Assembly: GCF_030253575.1 (NCBI RefSeq)
Contig: NC_080562.1
Span: 30,893,852-30,957,851 of the forward strand
Direction: 5' to 3'
Origin: Rhododendron vialii
Lineage: Eukaryota; Streptophyta; Magnoliopsida; Ericales; Ericaceae
Length of the DNA stretch: 64,000 nt
Below are positions 60,101-64,000 of this stretch, in pieces (position 1 is the stretch's first letter; every line of letters starts with the position of its first letter). The notes beneath the pieces were generated by a model. The model had not been told where the DNA came from and did no database searches. It saw nothing but the letters and a program-made list of their open reading frames with translations. The position numbers were made by a program, and so were the translations under genes.

Positions 60101-61224
60101 ATTTCCCCTTGGAGGCCCTGGTAGCTCTTGAGATGCCTTATAGCAGCTTGAAGCATTTTTCGGCCGGAACTAAGGTTGCATTGCATTGTCATTTTTCTCG
60201 TCTTATTGTGCAGGGAAATTGACAGAAGCATTACAATCTGACATTTTCTTTTCGTGTTTGTCAGTTTCTTGAGTTACTGAAAATCCTTAATCTCAGTCAC
60301 TCCCATAGCCTTGCAAGAACTCCCGACTTCATAGTACTTCCCAATCTTGAGAAACTGATACTTGAAGATTGTACAAGGCTGGTCGAGATTCACGAATCCA
60401 TAGGAGACTTGGCGAGACTTGTTTTGTTAAATTTAAAAGATTGCAGCAGTCTGAGGAAGCTTCCAAGAAGTATTGGTTTGCTAAAATCTTTGGAAACACT
60501 TGACATTTCTGGTTGCTCAAATCTTGAGAATTGGCCAACTGAGATGGTGAATATGGATTCTCTAACAGTGCTACGAGCGGAAAATGTTACTGGCATAACT
60601 CAATCACCCATTACAATTCAGAATGTCAAAGCCTGGTATTCGTTCATTTGGCTTTCGCCATTGAAGCCGAAAAGAAATCCTGCAACCTCATGGGCATCTT
60701 CTTTACCTCGGTCCTTAGTTAAACTACATCTTCGGGGCTGCAATCTATCAGACGATGCTTTCCCTAAAGATCTGAGCAACCTATCCTTGTTGCGGGAATT
60801 AGACCTGAGCAATAATCCTATTATTAGCCTCCCAGATTGCATCAGAAGTCTTACTGGGCTCGAAATCCTTTGCGTATGCTCGTGCACAAGGCTCCGGTCA
60901 CTTGTAGTGCTGCAGGATTTAAAAAATTTGCAATTCATGAGTTGCTGGTCGTTGGAGAAGATAATACTCCCAGAATACGAAATAGCAGGCTTTTTCTGTG
61001 GTTTCAGGAAATTGACATCGCCCGGAGAATACGGGATACTGGGTTCTTCCTCTGGTTCGACTCCCATGCTGGTAGAGTTTTCCGGCAGATACAAGTTGGA
61101 ACCCCTAGGAGATGTTGATAAAGAGATAATAGATAATTTGGGCTTGTTCGACTTGGGATCCATGCGAAACCTAAAAGTTAGACTTGCATTCCCCTTCTCT
61201 TACCGAAAGAGGTTTTCTCTACAG

Positions 61225-61268
<44 letters not shown>

Positions 61269-62023
61269 TCCTTAACTTTTGCCTTTTTGTGGCACAGGGA
61301 TGTCATGAAGAACATGTATTCTCCACTTATCTTCCGGGGAGCAAGGTTCCAGGGTGGTTCAATCTTATTGATAAAGGAAGTTCATTATCTTTTACTGCAC
61401 AACATCGTAATTCCAGAATCCGATGCTTGAGTTTGTGCGTTGTGTATGCATTTTCTTGTGATTATGATCGGTTACATCCATATGATCGACTTTTCCTTAA
61501 TAACGTTATCACTAATACCACCAAGAGATTGATTTGGAGCCATTGCCCACACGTAATTGGCATTCCGGAAGCTAATGAGGATATGATTTGGTTAAGCTAT
61601 TGGAAGTTTGAAAATCAGGTGGAAGGTGGTGATGAAATGAATATATCCGTGTTTGCAAGAAAAGGATTTCAGGTGAAGGAGGTAGGAGTCCGCCTTTTGT
61701 ATGACGTGGAGAAAGTAGAGAAGATTACACAAGAAATTCCATCAACAAGTGAAGAAGTATCAGAACAAATCTTCCGCTACGGAGTTGCTGTACCTGGAAA
61801 TTCGTCTTCATATCAAGAAAATACACAAGTCTATGCCGTTGGTCGTGATATCGTTGACATAGCCAAAACTCTTCGCTGTGGGTTTTTAGTAGATTCGCTT
61901 CCCTCTTCAATCATTCCTTTGGTCATTCGGACCCTTTCATCAATTGCCAAGTCAGCTCCTCCTGATGATGACGAGCAGCGAGTAGGGATCAGGGGCTCCT
62001 GCTTTACGACGATGGCAGAATAG
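57189..62023 (+). CDS. TIR-NB-ARC-LRR disease-resistance receptor (TNL) with C-JID
   Basis: Five exons (57189-57715, 58545-59646, 59737-60174, 60265-61224, 61298-62023) with canonical GT-AG junctions and a continuous frame give 1,250 residues. The TIR domain (about 16-150) has YDVFLNFRGEDTR and SSWCLDEL, with Glu92 at the position of the catalytic NADase glutamate. NB-ARC shows the P-loop GMGGIGKTT (232-240), kinase-2 VLVILDDVD, GSKIIITTRH, CEGLPLAIKVLG and LFLHLACFF. The MHD motif is Ile-His-His (503-505). LRRs span exons 3-4, and exon 5 carries the post-LRR C-JID start (GSKVPGWFNLIDKGSSLSF). TNLs sense pathogen effectors, oligomerise and use the TIR NADase to signal through EDS1. The intron positions match the usual TNL plan. 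The effector recognised is unknown. Confidence 0.93.
61227..61262. repeat. CT microsatellite inside the last TNL intron
   Basis: About 18 CT units start just after the exon-4 donor GT. The whole intron is only 73 bp (61225-61297), so the repeat makes up half of it. Confidence 0.85.
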
Positions 62024-62404
62024 GGACACGGGCCCCACTTAGGGGGTGTTTCTGTGAAAAATTTGTAGATTTTTATGTGGTTGAGAAGTTGTTACGTGTT
62101 TTCGATAGTGAATAAGTTAAGAAATTTCAAGTTGTTTCCGATAGTGAACAAGTTGATGTGTTCGTGAGTAGAGTTATTGTAGTAAAAAAAATTTATGTGG
62201 ATAATTTTTTGTTAGTGGAAACGAGATCGTAAAATATTGAAATTTTTTTTGTTAGTGAAAATGAGATGGTAAAATACGTTAAATTTTTAGTGTTTTGTGT
62301 TAATGGAAACACCCAATAAATTTTTTTTCCAGATTTTGTATGTTTTCTTATAATTTGGTTTCTTTAAGTGTTATTTGTTTAATCACTTTAATACATTTTG
62401 TATA
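62024..62404. other. 3' flank of the TNL gene
   Basis: Noncoding, with degenerate repeats of the phrase GTTAGTGAAAATGAGATGGTAAAAT. It presumably contains the 3' UTR and polyadenylation site. Confidence 0.4.
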
Positions 62405-62797
62405 AAAAAGTCTATGGTCACCGAACCAAAAAGTGGTAGCCGGCCACTGTTAGTTGTGTGGGGCTCACTCTGGACTCCGTACGAATGATCTAATCCGTTC
62501 AATAATTTTAAAAAAAAGGAGTGGATATCGTTGAAAATCAGCTCAATCCGATATGTGTAGGTGCTTGGATCCAATCTTTCTTTTTTGAAAAATAGGAAGA
62601 CCAATGCTTCCATTTTTTTCGATTTTCCAAGGATGAGAAGATTGATCCGAGCACTTACACATATCGAATCGAGCTGATTTTTCTTGAGGCCCACTCGATT
62701 TTTTTAAAAGAAATTATTGAACGGCTCGGATCATCCGTGCGGAGCCCGAAGTGGGCCCCACACGGCAGGCCACCGCTTTTTGGTTCGGTGATTGTAG
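62405..62797. mobile_element. Foldback MITE downstream of the TNL gene
   Basis: Ends CTATGGTCACCGAACCAAAAAG and CTTTTTGGTTCGGTGATTGTAG are inverted, with arms of about 170 bp that diverge inward. The right arm contains GAACGGCTCGGATCATC, the core shared with the foldback elements at 5.1 kb and 48.6 kb. No clear target duplication. Noncoding. Confidence 0.65.
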
Positions 62798-63242
62798 CAC
62801 TATTGTTTTGTATATTATTTCACTCTCAATTATTTATTTCATATATTACAACAATGTTACTACACTGGCGAATTAAGTGAGATGCCTAATACAAAAAATG
62901 GCCACCACTTACCATTTCAAAGCCTCTAATGCATAATGTCTGAATTCATTAAGTGACTAAACTATGAGTTATATGCATTATACTTTATTAATTATTTATA
63001 ATTTTAAAAGTAGTATTGTTTTTGCCGGTAAAACCCACAACGCAAGACTAAGTTAGGCTTAAGGATGGAATTCGAAAAGAAAGTATATTTTTTCCTAATT
63101 GGAATAAGATTGTTGAATATTGACATTTTAGTTTTTGTGTATCTAACTGTTCTTAGAGTTGATCCGTTGAGACAATTCAAACAATTAATTTGTTTTGATA
63201 GTTTATGAAATTCCTACCTTTCTAAGGGGAGAATTTTTCATA
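62798..63242. other. AT-rich gap
   Basis: No gene or recognisable element is seen. Confidence 0.4.
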
Positions 63243-64000
63243 AGTCTACTATACCACTTTCCAAACCCACTAAGTCCATTTCTAAATTCTATAACCTCCT
63301 AAGTCCACTAACCTATTAATAAGGATATAATAATCTTGATTAGTCTAATATACCCCCTGTTTTGAAAAAAAAAATTGCCCCATTATTTCCTCAATTTCAA
63401 ACATATCCATTTATCCATTTAATCCCCTTATAAAGCCCCGGCCCATTCCCCCCTGCCCCCCTCCCCCTTTCCAGATGATCCAGCCCATTCCCCGTCCCTG
63501 CCGATTACTCACTGCCGCTGGTTCACTCCTCGCCTGCTCGCCGCGGTGCACTCCTCCTCCTCCTCCTCCTCTCCGCCCTTCGTCGCCATCCATGGTCGTT
63601 ACCACCATGGCCGAGTTCCCGCCCTCCATCACCGCTACCACCGTCGCCGACACCTTCATCATCATATATCTGTTCAAAACATCAGGTGCCCTTCCAAATC
63701 ATAACAAATAACTCGATCTTCATCACCTTGTGTCCCTCGGTATGGTTCTTTACATTTGAAGGGTTTATACACCAGTAAAAGCATAAGAATCATTCTCTAC
63801 CTTTCTTTATCCTTTTCTGTGAAGGGTTATATATTCAGATCTGTTAAGGTTTTGTTTTTTTATACGTTTGTTTAGCTGTTATTGGGTACCATATATGGTT
63901 ATATGTTCAGATATGTTAGGGTTTTGTTTTTTGTACTTTTGATTAGCTGCTGTTGGGTAACATATATGGTTATATATATAGTTATACATGGTTATGGTTG
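63243..64000 (+). mobile_element. MULE-like element, left end, with captured-looking GC-rich segment
   Basis: The left end (AGTCTACTATACC, then CACTAAGTCC and CTAAGTCCACTAA) matches the left end of the element at 33.77 kb. It is followed by a GC-rich segment (about 63430-63660) with an open frame, rich in Pro and Ser codons, that I cannot identify. AT-rich repeats with GGTTATAT (from about 63830) run to the window edge. The right end lies outside the window. Confidence 0.4.

Noticed and set aside
63475-63711. Small Pro/Ser-rich coding gene
   Set aside because: No recognisable domain; it lies inside a transposon end and near low-complexity CTC repeats. Kept only as a possible captured fragment.

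Overview
The window is nuclear DNA from a flowering plant, most likely a woody eudicot. The evidence is GT-AG introns, copia, TRIM, LINE, SINE, MITE, MULE and Helitron debris, a TIR-NBS-LRR immune receptor (a class confined mostly to dicots) and a tandem array of plant-specific ankyrin-PGG membrane proteins. I cannot name the species. No rRNA, functional tRNA, CRISPR or prokaryotic operon is visible.

Region 1 (about 1.3-42 kb) is a head-to-tail array of five ankyrin-repeat/PGG-domain genes, all on the minus strand. They belong to the ACD6/ITN1-like family (ankyrin N-terminus, four membrane segments at the C-terminus). Genes A (1522-6309), B (9191-15385), C (20114-23427) and E (38064-41527) share a three-exon structure with identical phases. 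They predict intact proteins of 607-619 residues and are recent duplicates; C and E are closest. Gene D (24802-32625) is an older, divergent member. It appears to lack the first half of its ankyrin region, and its last exon is split by a young, whole-looking Ty1/copia element (24921-29759) flanked by a perfect 5-bp target duplication. The A, B, C and E duplication units include about 1 kb of upstream and 0.2 kb of downstream sequence. Comparing paralogues therefore gives clean empty sites for several insertions: a 324-bp MITE in E intron 2, a hAT MITE in C intron 1, a SINE upstream of B, and a Mutator-like element upstream of E.

Region 2 (about 42-57 kb) has no host gene I can support. It is layered transposon DNA: a MULE-like element, a Tourist-like MITE, a large inverted repeat, a GC-rich foldback element, a decayed 14-3-3 fragment, a Helitron 3' terminus, and the 5' portion of a second copia element that the Helitron end abuts.

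Region 3 (57.1-62.0 kb, plus strand) is a five-exon TIR-NB-ARC-LRR receptor gene predicted at 1,250 residues with a C-terminal jelly-roll (C-JID) domain. Its reading frame is intact across all junctions. Its MHD motif reads Ile-His-His.

Region 4 (62-64 kb) holds a foldback MITE and the start of a Pack-MULE-like element related to one at 33.8-35.2 kb.

Both intact gene groups belong to families tied to plant immunity and cell death: PGG-ankyrin proteins of the ACD6 type and TNL receptors. The window reads as a fast-evolving defence locus remodelled by transposons. A working partnership between the two groups is inference from proximity only.
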